Assembly (NCBI GenBank): GCA_964246745.1 | Contig: CAXTRK010000003.1 | Location: 1-64,000, forward strand | Reading direction: 5' to 3' | From: Lichenicoccus sp964246745 | GTDB taxonomy: Bacteria > Pseudomonadota > Alphaproteobacteria > Acetobacterales > Acetobacteraceae | Length of the DNA: 64,000 bases | The notes under the pieces: model-generated | What the model saw: only the letters and a program-made list of their open reading frames with translations | Told to the model about the DNA's origin: nothing | Databases searched by the model: none | Shown: positions 26,721-33,658 of the stretch, piece by piece | Layout of the letters: the number at the start of each line of letters is the position of its first letter | Numbering within the stretch: the first letter of the stretch is position 1 | Made by a program: the position numbers and the translations under genes

Positions 26721-27468
26721 GGCCGATCGCTCCCTGTTGCAAAATGGCCGCGATCAGGAACTCGCGATTGCCTTCCGGGCCGGTGATCGGGCTGGGCTCG
26801 ATCCCCTGAACGGTCCAGCCTGGCAAGCCGCTCCACCAGTCGCGGATCGTCTCGCAGACCTTATCGTGGATTGCGGCATCGCGCACCACACCCTTCGCAC
26901 CCACCGCGCCGCGACCGGCCTCGAACTGCGGCTTGATCAGCGCCACCGCCCAGGCGCCCGGCTCGCAGAGGCCGAGTGCGGCCGGCAGCACCGTGCGCAG
27001 GCCGATGAAGCTCGCATCGCAGACCAGCGCCTCGATGCTCCCCGCGACCATGCTCCGGTCGAGCGTGCGCGCGTTGACCCGCTCAAGCACGGTGACACGC
27101 GGGTCCTGGCGCAGCTTCCAGGCAAGCTGGCCGTGGCCGACATCCACCGCATGCACGTGTGCCGCACCGTGGGTCAGCAGCACGTCGGTAAAGCCGCCGG
27201 TGGAGGCGCCGATATCGAGGCAGCGGCGCCCCTCGGGGATCAGACCGAAATGCGCCAGCGCGTGCGCCAGCTTCAGCCCGCCGCGCGAGACCCAGGGGTG
27301 CTCGCCGCCACGCACCGCGAGCGGCGCGTCCGGCGGGAGCGCGTCCCCCGACTTGGCCACGCGCGCCTCGCCGCTGAACACCAGTCCGGCCAGGATCAGC
27401 GCCTGCGCCCGCGCCCGGCTCGGCGCCAGACCGCGCTCGACCAGGAGCTGATCCGCCCGCCGCTTCAG
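26707..27468 (-). CDS. tlyA: TlyA-family rRNA 2'-O-methyltransferase, probable CTG start
   Basis: A 253-residue protein if initiated at CTG 27468. An S4 RNA-binding domain begins KRRADQLLVERGLAPSRARA and an FtsJ-like methyltransferase follows with CLDIGASTGGFTDVLL, VTVLERVNARTL and LIKPQFEAGR. TlyA methylates ribose positions in 16S/23S rRNA. No ATG, GTG or TTG exists in frame between the upstream TAG and the S4 domain. CTG followed by AAGCGG gives the normal TlyA N-terminus and overlaps the ispA stop (CTGA). Starting at the GTG at 27381 would lose the S4 domain. Confidence 0.82.
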   Translation of the reverse strand: MKRRADQLLVERGLAPSRARAQALILAGLVFSGEARVAKSGDALPPDAPLAVRGGEHPWVSRGGLKLAHALAHFGLIPEGRRCLDIGASTGGFTDVLLTHGAAHVHAVDVGHGQLAWKLRQDPRVTVLERVNARTLDRSMVAGSIEALVCDASFIGLRTVLPAALGLCEPGAWAVALIKPQFEAGRGAVGAKGVVRDAAIHDKVCETIRDWWSGLPGWTVQGIEPSPITGPEGNREFLIAAILQQGAIGHAEG

Positions 27469-28346
27469 CGTCGGCGCTCGACCACATAGCGCGCCAGCGC
27501 GCGCAGCCGTGCCGCATTGCCGCCGAAGCTATCGAGATGGTCCACGGCGCGCGCCGCCAGGCTCTCCGCCGCCTCCCGCGCGCCGACGACGCCGAGCAGC
27601 GCCACATAGGTGGACTTGGCGGCGCCCGCGTCCTTGCCGGCGGTCTTGCCAAGCTCTGCGGCGCTGGCGGTGGCGTCCAGCACGTCGTCGGCCACCTGGA
27701 ACGCGGCGCCCAGGTCGCGCCCATAGGCGGCAATCCGGGCGCGCGCCTCAGTCGACGCACCGCCCAGGATCGCGCCGGCCTCGGCGCTGTAGCGGATCAG
27801 CCGGCCGGTCTTCAACGCGTGCATATGCTCGACCTCGCTCAAGGCGAGCGCATGGCCTTCGCCCCGCATGTCGATCATCTGGCCGCCGACCATGCCGGCC
27901 GCACCCGCGGCGTTGGCGAGGCTTGCCACCAGCGCGATCCGCACGGCGGCATCCGGGTGGGTGCGCGCATCGGCGATGGTCTCGAACGCCAGCGTCTGCA
28001 GCGCATCGCCGGCCAGGATCGCGGTGGCCTCGTCGAAGCGCCGGTGCGTCGATGGCTGGCCGCGACGCAGATCGTCGTCATCCATCGACGGCAGGTCATC
28101 GTGGACCAGCGAATAGGCGTGCAGCATTTCGACCGAGGCGGCCGCGCGGAGCGCGCCGGCCGGCTCGGCGCCAAACAGGCCGGCGCACTCGACGACCAGA
28201 AAGCCGCGTAGCCGCTTGCCGCCGCCGAGCACGGCGTAGCGCATCGCCTCGACCAATCGCGCCTCCGGGCCGGGGGCAGGGGGGATCAGCAGATCAAGGG
28301 TGCGCTCGATCGCTTCCGCCCGCTCGGCAAGTGCGGCTTCAACCAA
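27465..28346 (-). CDS. ispA: Polyprenyl synthetase, geranylgeranyl/farnesyl diphosphate synthase (IspA-like)
   Basis: A 293-residue trans-prenyl synthase. The first Asp-rich motif is SLVHDDLPSMDDDDLRRG and the second is FQVADDVLDATA. It condenses IPP with allylic diphosphates to farnesyl diphosphate, the precursor of quinone tails, undecaprenyl carriers and C30 carotenoids. The start is TTG 28346 (LVEAALAERAEA), overlapping the xseB stop by 8 bases with GGAG upstream. dxs, which usually follows in related genomes, is absent. Product chain length is not fixed from sequence alone, though the short form suggests FPP. Confidence 0.9.
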   Translation of the reverse strand: MVEAALAERAEAIERTLDLLIPPAPGPEARLVEAMRYAVLGGGKRLRGFLVVECAGLFGAEPAGALRAAASVEMLHAYSLVHDDLPSMDDDDLRRGQPSTHRRFDEATAILAGDALQTLAFETIADARTHPDAAVRIALVASLANAAGAAGMVGGQMIDMRGEGHALALSEVEHMHALKTGRLIRYSAEAGAILGGASTEARARIAAYGRDLGAAFQVADDVLDATASAAELGKTAGKDAGAAKSTYVALLGVVGAREAAESLAARAVDHLDSFGGNAARLRALARYVVERRR

Positions 28347-28572
28347 GTGGCCGCAGCTCCGGCATGCCGTCGACACGCTCGACGATCGCCTGCACGCGCA
28401 TTTCCGCCTGCGCCAGCTTGGCCTCGCAATGCCGGCGCAAGGCGGCGCCGCGCTCGTAGCAGGTGATCGCGTCCTCCAGCTTCTGCTGGCCGCCTTCAAG
28501 GCCGCGCACGATCGTCTCAAGTTCCGCGAGCGCGTCCTCGAAGGATAGTTGGGAGAGGGAGTCGGACATCAT
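28339..28572 (-). CDS. xseB: Exodeoxyribonuclease VII small subunit
   Basis: A 77-residue XseB. It contains LSFEDALAELETIVRGLEGG, QKLEDAITCYERGAALRRHC and a C-terminal coiled segment, all family features. XseB joins XseA in a nuclease that degrades single-stranded DNA. It is the first gene of xseB-ispA-tlyA, with the ispA start overlapping its stop. Initiation is at ATG 28572 or the adjacent ATG 28569. Confidence 0.92.
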   Translation of the reverse strand: MMSDSLSQLSFEDALAELETIVRGLEGGQQKLEDAITCYERGAALRRHCEAKLAQAEMRVQAIVERVDGMPELRPLG

Positions 28573-28619
28573 CGGCTTCCGCTTGCTGCCTGTGCCGCTT
28601 CCGATAGCGCGCGGCCGGT

Positions 28620-28643
28620 GCGCATGAAAGAGCCTTCATGCGC
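28620..28643 (-). terminator. Perfect hairpin between tusA and xseB
   Basis: GCGCATGAA (28620-28628) and TTCATGCGC (28635-28643) are exact inverted repeats around AGAGCC. The hairpin lies seven bases downstream of the tusA stop. No T-run follows on the minus strand, so it is a 3'-end or attenuating structure rather than a clear intrinsic terminator. Confidence 0.45.
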
Positions 28644-28649
28644 GTCCGC

Positions 28650-28883
28650 TCAGCGGGCCGGCCGCACCCGGATCAGAAAGGAGAATACGCCGCCCTCTTC
28701 GCTCATGGCGACCAGCGCGTGCCCGGTTTCCCGGCAAAAGGCCTGAAAGTCGGCCACCGAGGCGCGGTCGGTGGCCAGCACGCGCAGCCGCTCGCCCGGC
28801 TGCATGGAACGCAGCGCACGGTTGGCGCGCAGCACCGGCAGCGGACAGCTCAGCGCTTTCACGTCCAGCACGCTCTCGTCCAT
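28650..28883 (-). CDS. TusA/SirA-family sulfur carrier protein
   Basis: A 77-residue TusA-like protein. It begins MDESVLDVKALSCPLPVLRA, with the persulfide Cys in the CPLPVL motif, followed by PGERLRVLATDRASVADFQAFC and a beta strand (GGVFSFLIRVR). TusA proteins relay sulfur for tRNA thiolation, molybdopterin or sulfur metabolism. Another in-frame ATG at 28928 would add 15 residues. The gene is divergent from the ROK kinase. TusA versus YedF-type function cannot be settled by sequence alone. Confidence 0.85.
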   Translation of the reverse strand: MDESVLDVKALSCPLPVLRANRALRSMQPGERLRVLATDRASVADFQAFCRETGHALVAMSEEGGVFSFLIRVRPAR

Positions 28884-28964
28884 GCGCCCTTGCTCCACGC
28901 TCTGGTCGATCAGACCATGCGCGCGCATGATAGCGGCAAAACACTGTTTGGGACGAGGCGGGAC

Positions 28965-29906
28965 ATGACGGAGAGCCGCACGGATTTCAGGATCGGCATC
29001 GATTTCGGCGGCACCAAGATCGAGATCGCGGCCCTGGGCGGCGATGGCGCCATGCTGCTGCGTCGGCGCGTGGCCAATCCGGGAGTCTATGAACCGGCGA
29101 TCGCCGCCATGGTCAGCCTGGTGCAGGAAACCGAGCGCGAGCTGGGCGGCCTGGCCTCGGTGGGCGTCGGCATTCCTGGCGCGATCAGCCCCGAAAGCGG
29201 CCTGGTCAAGAACGCCAATTCGGTCTGGCTGAACGGCCGTCCGTTCGCCCGCGACGTGAGCGTCGCGATGGCACGCCAGGTGCGAGTCGAGAACGACGCC
29301 AACTGCTTTGCCTTGTCCGAGGCGGTGGACGGCGCCGCCGCCGGCAAGCGTGTGGTGTTCGGCATCATTCTTGGCACCGGCGTGGGCGGCGGCATCATCG
29401 TCGACGAGCGTGTCCTGGCCGGACCGCATCACATCGCCGGCGAATGGGGGCACATCCCGCTGCCCTGGCCGAAGCTCGAGGAGTTCCCGATGCCGGCCTG
29501 CTTCTGCGGCAACGAGGGCTGCATCGAGCGCTTCCTGTGCGGCTCGGCGCTGGCCTCGGATTGCGACGGCCCTGGGTCGCGCGATGCGAGCAGCATTCCC
29601 GGCCGCGCCGCCGCCGGCGAGGAGCGGGCGGTGGCGGCGCTGGCGCGCCACTCCGACCGCCTGGGGCGATGCCTGGCGATGGTGATCAACTTTCTCGATC
29701 CGGACGCCATCGTCCTGGGCGGCGGCCTGTCCAACATGCCGCATCTCTACGACAGGGTACCCGAGCTGACAGCAGGGCGCGTGATCAGCCCGCGCATGAT
29801 CACGCCAATCCTGCGCAACGTGCATGGCGACAGCTCCGGCGTGCGCGGCGCCGCTTGGCTGTGGCCGCGCGAGCTGCCGCGCGCCAGCATGACCAACGCC
29901 GTCTGA
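28965..29906 (+). CDS. ROK-family sugar kinase (probable fructokinase)
   Basis: A 313-residue ROK protein. It has the phosphate motif GIDFGGTKIEIA, catalytic region GVGIPGAISPESG, VENDANCFALSEA, IILGTGVGGGIIV and the zinc-binding PACFCGNEGCIERFL. It phosphorylates a hexose. The zinc motif and overall length resemble bacterial fructokinase Mak-type ROK enzymes. ATG 28965 is preceded by GAGGCGGG. dinB follows after four bases on the same strand. The sugar specificity is inference. Confidence 0.85.
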   Translation: MTESRTDFRIGIDFGGTKIEIAALGGDGAMLLRRRVANPGVYEPAIAAMVSLVQETERELGGLASVGVGIPGAISPESGLVKNANSVWLNGRPFARDVSVAMARQVRVENDANCFALSEAVDGAAAGKRVVFGIILGTGVGGGIIVDERVLAGPHHIAGEWGHIPLPWPKLEEFPMPACFCGNEGCIERFLCGSALASDCDGPGSRDASSIPGRAAAGEERAVAALARHSDRLGRCLAMVINFLDPDAIVLGGGLSNMPHLYDRVPELTAGRVISPRMITPILRNVHGDSSGVRGAAWLWPRELPRASMTNAV

Positions 29907-29910
29907 GCGG

Positions 29911-31161
29911 GTGCAGCCGGGCGCGCTCTGCCTCGACTGCTCCCAGGTCGCTCCCGGCTTGCGCTGTGTCGCGTGCGGCGGCCGCAGGCGGGTCGCGCAT
30001 CCCGAGCTGTTCACGCTGAGCATCGCCCATGTCGATGCCGATGCCTTCTACGCCAGCGTGGAGAAACGCGACCGGCCGGAACTGGCAACGCAGCCGGTGC
30101 TGGTCGGCGGCGGCACACGCGGCGTGGTGACCGCGGCATGCTATATCGCCCGCATGCGCGGCGTGCGCAGCGCCATGCCGATGTTCAAGGCGCTGGCCGC
30201 CTGCCCGGATGCGGTGGTGATCGCGCCCGATTTCGCCAAATACGCGCGCGTCTCGCGCGGGCTGCGCGCGATGATGCAGACGCTCACCCCGCTTGTGCAG
30301 GTGCTGTCGATCGACGAGGCGGTGCTTGATCTCTCTGGCACCGAGGCGTTGCACGCAGCACCCCCCGCGCTGATGCTCGCCCGCCTGGCGCGGGACGTGG
30401 AGCGCTCGCTGGGCATCACCATCTCGATCGGCCTGTCCCGCAACCGCCTGCTCGCCAAGCTGGCCGCCGGGCTGGACAAGCCGCGCGGCTTCGGCGTGCT
30501 CGGCGCGGAGGCGCGGGAGTGGCTCGCGGACAAGCCGATGCGGCTGCTGCCCGGCATTGGCCCCTCGCTCGAAGCAAAGCTGGCGACGCGCGGCTTTATC
30601 CGGCTAGGCCAGATGCAGGGGCTGAGCGCGGCTGAGGCGGTGGCCCGTCTGGGCACGGACGGAACGTCGCTGGTGGCGCGGGCACGCGGCGAGGACAACC
30701 GCGCCGTCGATCCCTCGCGAGAGGTGAAGTCGGTGAGCGCCGAGACGACGTTCGCCGCCGACCTGTCTGATCCGGCCGCTCTCGAACGCCCGCTCTGGCG
30801 CCTATGCGAGAAGCTGGGCGCCCGGCTGCGAGACGGCGGAAGCTGTGCCGGCGGCGTCGTGCTGAAGCTGAAGACTGCCCGCTTCATCAGCCGCACGCGC
30901 AGCCAGCGTCTGGCCACGCCCACCGTGCTGCCGGAACGGCTGTTTGAGGCGGCCCGGCCGCTGTTGGCGCGAGAGGCCGACGGCACCGCCTTCCGCTTGA
31001 TCGGCATCGGCGCCGCTCCGATCCTTCCCTTGGAGGAAGCCGATCCGGTCGACCTGGCCGACCCGCGGGCGTGGCGACGCGTGCGCGCGCAGGTCGCCAT
31101 CGACACCTTGCGCGCCCGCTTCGGCGACGACGCGGTGCGACGCGGACGGGAACTGAGCTGA
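29911..31161 (+). CDS. dinB: DNA polymerase IV (DinB) with N-terminal Cys-rich extension
   Basis: A 416-residue Y-family translesion polymerase. The N-terminal CLDC...CVAC could bind zinc, as in other alphaproteobacterial DinB proteins. The palm starts IAHVDADAFYASVEKRD, with the second catalytic acidic pair in SIDEAVLDLSG (Val where Tyr or Phe is usual after DEA). The fingers YIARMRGVRSAMPM and thumb LLPGIGPSLEAKL follow, with a little-finger domain. GTG 29911 is chosen because the Cys-rich region is conserved in relatives. It lies just downstream of the kinase gene. Confidence 0.92.
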   Translation: MQPGALCLDCSQVAPGLRCVACGGRRRVAHPELFTLSIAHVDADAFYASVEKRDRPELATQPVLVGGGTRGVVTAACYIARMRGVRSAMPMFKALAACPDAVVIAPDFAKYARVSRGLRAMMQTLTPLVQVLSIDEAVLDLSGTEALHAAPPALMLARLARDVERSLGITISIGLSRNRLLAKLAAGLDKPRGFGVLGAEAREWLADKPMRLLPGIGPSLEAKLATRGFIRLGQMQGLSAAEAVARLGTDGTSLVARARGEDNRAVDPSREVKSVSAETTFAADLSDPAALERPLWRLCEKLGARLRDGGSCAGGVVLKLKTARFISRTRSQRLATPTVLPERLFEAARPLLAREADGTAFRLIGIGAAPILPLEEADPVDLADPRAWRRVRAQVAIDTLRARFGDDAVRRGRELS

Positions 31162-31215
31162 GCGTCCTTCAGGAAAATTTGATGCAAGGGTTTGCCGTCG
31201 AGCGCGGCCGCGACT

Positions 31216-32097
31216 ATGCATGCTTCTATGCCGCACGACATTGACCGGTGTCCCGTGACCATCTGGAGCGAAGGCTCCCGACTCGCTGCCGAGCTGATCA
31301 AACCGCGAGCCGTGCAAGGCTCGATGCCCGCCATCCTGCTTTGCCACGGCTGGGGCGGGCTGAAGGACCATCTGGCGGACCGGTATGCGGTGCCGTTCGC
31401 GCAAGCGGGCTTTGCGTGCCTGGTGTTCGACTATCGTGGCTGGGGCAATTCCGACGGGCGGCTGGTGCCCGCGTCCGACGAACCCATGCTGACCCAGGCA
31501 GGCGAGCGCACGGTCACGGTGCGTGTGGTCCGCGAGGTTGTCGACCCGCTGGACCAGATCGCCGACATCCGCGCGGCACTCGCCTGGCTGCTGTGGGAGC
31601 AGGGTGTCGATCCAGCCCGCGTCGGCCTCTGGGGCTCGAGCTACGGCGGCGGCCACGTCGTCTCGGTGGCCGGAACCGACGACCGCGTGAAGGCGGTGGT
31701 GGCGCAGATCGGCGGCTACGGCCATCCCAGCGACGCCTGGTTTACCGATCTTGCTCGACAGCGCATGGCCGACAAGGCGCGTGGCGTGCTCGATCCGCCG
31801 ATCCCCCAGGGGGTCGACACGGCGCCCGGCCTGCGCGGCACGCCCGACGTGGCGCGGCAATTCGGCCATTCGCCGCTGGAGCTGGCCGCGCGGATACGCG
31901 TTCCCACCCTCTTCATCGACGCCGAGCATGAGGAATACGGCGAGCCCGGGCTGCAAGGCGGCGCCGCCTACGAGATCGTCAGACGCAACGCCACAGCCGA
32001 GCGGCGCACGTTTCCATGCACCCATTACGAGATCTACGACCGGTTCCACGGCCCGTCGCTGAAGCTGGCGCTCGACTGGTTCGAGGCGCATTTGTGA
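31216..32097 (+). CDS. Alpha/beta hydrolase
   Basis: A 293-residue hydrolase with a core alpha/beta fold: oxyanion region LLCHGWGGLKDHLA, nucleophile GSSYGGGH, acidic residue in FIDAEHEEYG and His in TFPCTHYEIYDRFHG. This resembles dienelactone hydrolase and acetyl-xylan-esterase-like enzymes. The substrate is unknown. ATG 31216 or 31228 may start it; neither has a clear ribosome-binding site. An SDR gene follows after 18 bases, suggesting a shared catabolic or detoxifying role, which is unproven. Confidence 0.8.
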   Translation: MHASMPHDIDRCPVTIWSEGSRLAAELIKPRAVQGSMPAILLCHGWGGLKDHLADRYAVPFAQAGFACLVFDYRGWGNSDGRLVPASDEPMLTQAGERTVTVRVVREVVDPLDQIADIRAALAWLLWEQGVDPARVGLWGSSYGGGHVVSVAGTDDRVKAVVAQIGGYGHPSDAWFTDLARQRMADKARGVLDPPIPQGVDTAPGLRGTPDVARQFGHSPLELAARIRVPTLFIDAEHEEYGEPGLQGGAAYEIVRRNATAERRTFPCTHYEIYDRFHGPSLKLALDWFEAHL

Positions 32098-32115
32098 GCA
32101 TCAAGGAGCATTGTC

Positions 32116-32994
32116 ATGCGTGACCTGAGCGGCAAGGTGGCGGTGATCACCGGCGGCGCCAGCGGCATCGGCCTCGCCATGGCCGAGCGCTTCGGACGCG
32201 AGGGGATGAAGCTCGTGATCGCCGACATCCAGGAGGATGCCATCAAGCGGGCGGTGACAGGTTTGAAGACGAGCGGCTTCGAGGCGGTCGGCGTGCGCAC
32301 CGACGTCGCCAGCTACCCGGAGGTGGAGGCGCTGGCCAGAGCCACCATCGAGACCTTCGGCAAGGTGCACCTCGTCGTCAACAACGCCGGCGTGTCGATC
32401 ACCGGACCCACCTGGGAGATGTCGCTGGACGACTGGCGCTGGGTGCTCGACGTGAACTTCTGGGGCGTCGTCCACGGAGTAAAGGCGTTCACGCCCATCC
32501 TGATCAAGCAGGGCGAGCCCGCTCACATGGTCAACACCGCCTCGCTGGCCGCCTTCGTCGGGATCGGCCAGCACTCGCCCTATTGCGCGTCCAAGGCCGC
32601 GTGCCTGTCGGTCAGCCAGTCGCTGCGTTCCGAGCTGATCGCGGCGGATACCCGGGTCGGCGTCTCGGTGGTCTGTCCGGGCATGGTCGCCACCGACATC
32701 CATCGCTCCTGGCGCAACCGCCCGGCGGGTGACCGGCCGTGGAGCGACCGCGAGTGGAACGACGAGAGCGTCCGGGCAAATTCGGACGCGTTCCAGGGCG
32801 CCGGCATCGCCCCCGAGCTGATCGCCGAGGCCACGCTCGACGCGATCCTGACCGACCGCTTCTACGTTTTCCGTAGCGAAGGCGTGCAGCCCTACCTCGA
32901 AAGTCTGCTCCACCCTATCCTGAAGGCAGAGGAGCCGCCGCTGATCACATGGGGCCCGGATCTGCGGCCGTCACGTGGCGGCTCCAGCGCGTAA
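32116..32994 (+). CDS. Short-chain dehydrogenase/reductase
   Basis: A 292-residue classical SDR. The NAD(P) motif is VITGGASGIGLAMAERFG, with Asp at the second strand (LVIADIQ) suggesting NAD, then NNAG, the catalytic Ser/Tyr/Lys as NTASLAA and YCASKAA, and VCPGMVATDI. AAGGAG lies nine bases before the ATG. It follows the alpha/beta hydrolase gene. The substrate is not predictable. Confidence 0.88.
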   Translation: MRDLSGKVAVITGGASGIGLAMAERFGREGMKLVIADIQEDAIKRAVTGLKTSGFEAVGVRTDVASYPEVEALARATIETFGKVHLVVNNAGVSITGPTWEMSLDDWRWVLDVNFWGVVHGVKAFTPILIKQGEPAHMVNTASLAAFVGIGQHSPYCASKAACLSVSQSLRSELIAADTRVGVSVVCPGMVATDIHRSWRNRPAGDRPWSDREWNDESVRANSDAFQGAGIAPELIAEATLDAILTDRFYVFRSEGVQPYLESLLHPILKAEEPPLITWGPDLRPSRGGSSA

Positions 32995-33085
32995 GGGTTC
33001 GGTCCTAGAAGGTTGTGACGCTCCACCGTGACGCGAGAAGCGGAGGAGGAGTTGTCGTACACTTACCGTTCCTAGCAGACGCCAG

Positions 33086-33113
33086 CCACGTGTTAATCAG
33101 GTTTATTACGTGG
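33086..33113. repeat. Imperfect 28-bp palindrome upstream of the antitoxin gene
   Basis: CCACGT (33086-33091) and ACGTGG (33108-33113) are exact inverted arms, with further partial pairing (TTAAT against TTATTA) toward the centre. The centre is AT-rich against a GC-rich background. It lies about 95 bases before the vapB-like start and could be an operator. Confidence 0.4.
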
Positions 33114-33169
33114 AGGCGGCACGCTTTGCATACTCCTGAAGACGCGAGACGACGATGCTGCGTGCCGCC

Positions 33170-33186
33170 AAGCTAGTTCAAGCTAG
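33170..33186. repeat. Direct repeat AAGCTAG x2 before vapB-like gene
   Basis: AAGCTAG occurs at 33170-33176 and 33180-33186, three bases apart, about 20 bases upstream of the antitoxin start. Two CTAG tetranucleotides this close are unusual in a high-GC genome. It could be part of an autoregulatory operator. Confidence 0.4.
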
Positions 33187-33206
33187 ATAAAGTGAAAGAG
33201 ACCGGC

Positions 33207-33458
33207 ATGAGGGCATTCGGCGCCTTCGAGGCAAATAACAAATTTGGCCATCTGCTCGACCTGATCGAGCAGGGCGAGGAGGTGCTGATCACTCGGCACG
33301 GTAAGGAAGTCGCGCGCCTGGTGCCGGCTTGGCCGCGGGGCGATCGAAGTGAAGCCCACGCCGCGATCCAGCGCCTTCGCGCCCGCGCCGAGCACCGCCG
33401 GCTCGGTCCCTTCAATTGGTCGGAATGGAAAGCCTACCGGGACGAAGGCCGTCGGTAA
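33207..33458 (+). CDS. Phd/YefM-like (VapB-type) antitoxin
   Basis: An 83-residue protein: MRAFGAFEANNKFGHLLDL, LIEQGEEVLITRHGKEVARLVP, then a charged C-terminal tail (GPFNWSEWKAYRDEGRR). The N-terminal part is the Phd/YefM DNA-binding fold; the tail is the expected toxin-neutralising region. The pair autoregulates in known systems, and repeats upstream could serve that. Its stop overlaps the start region of a truncated PIN toxin gene. GTG 33192 is another possible start. Confidence 0.8.
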   Translation: MRAFGAFEANNKFGHLLDLIEQGEEVLITRHGKEVARLVPAWPRGDRSEAHAAIQRLRARAEHRRLGPFNWSEWKAYRDEGRR

Positions 33459-33658
33459 GTTTGATTCTCGACAGCTCGGCAACGCTGGCCTGGATCTATG
33501 GCGACGAAACCACGGACGCGATCCGGCCGCTGTTCGCCCAGGTGGCGGACGAAGGAGCGGCAGTGCCTGCCTTGTGGCGATTGGAGGTCGCCAACAGCCT
33601 GACCACGGTGATGCGCCGGCAGCGCATCGATAATGAGGGCCGGAACCTTATTCGTTAA
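33425..33658 (+). pseudogene. VapC-like PIN-domain toxin, C-terminally truncated
   Basis: The frame holds the N-terminal half of a PIN ribonuclease: SLILDSSATLAWIYGDE (first catalytic Asp) and PALWRLEVANSLTTVMRR (second acidic residue). Full VapC toxins are about 130 residues; this ends after 65-77 at TAA 33656-33658, losing the later acidic residues. The end abuts and overlaps by four bases the 3' end of the tetR gene. The usual VapC start would fall on a GTA (33458-33460 context), so TTG 33461 or ATG 33425 would be used. It is likely inactive. Confidence 0.65.

Noticed and set aside
28884..30023. Long upstream extension of the TusA frame over the ROK kinase gene
   Set aside because: It is antisense to a well-supported kinase; TusA proteins are about 75-80 residues.
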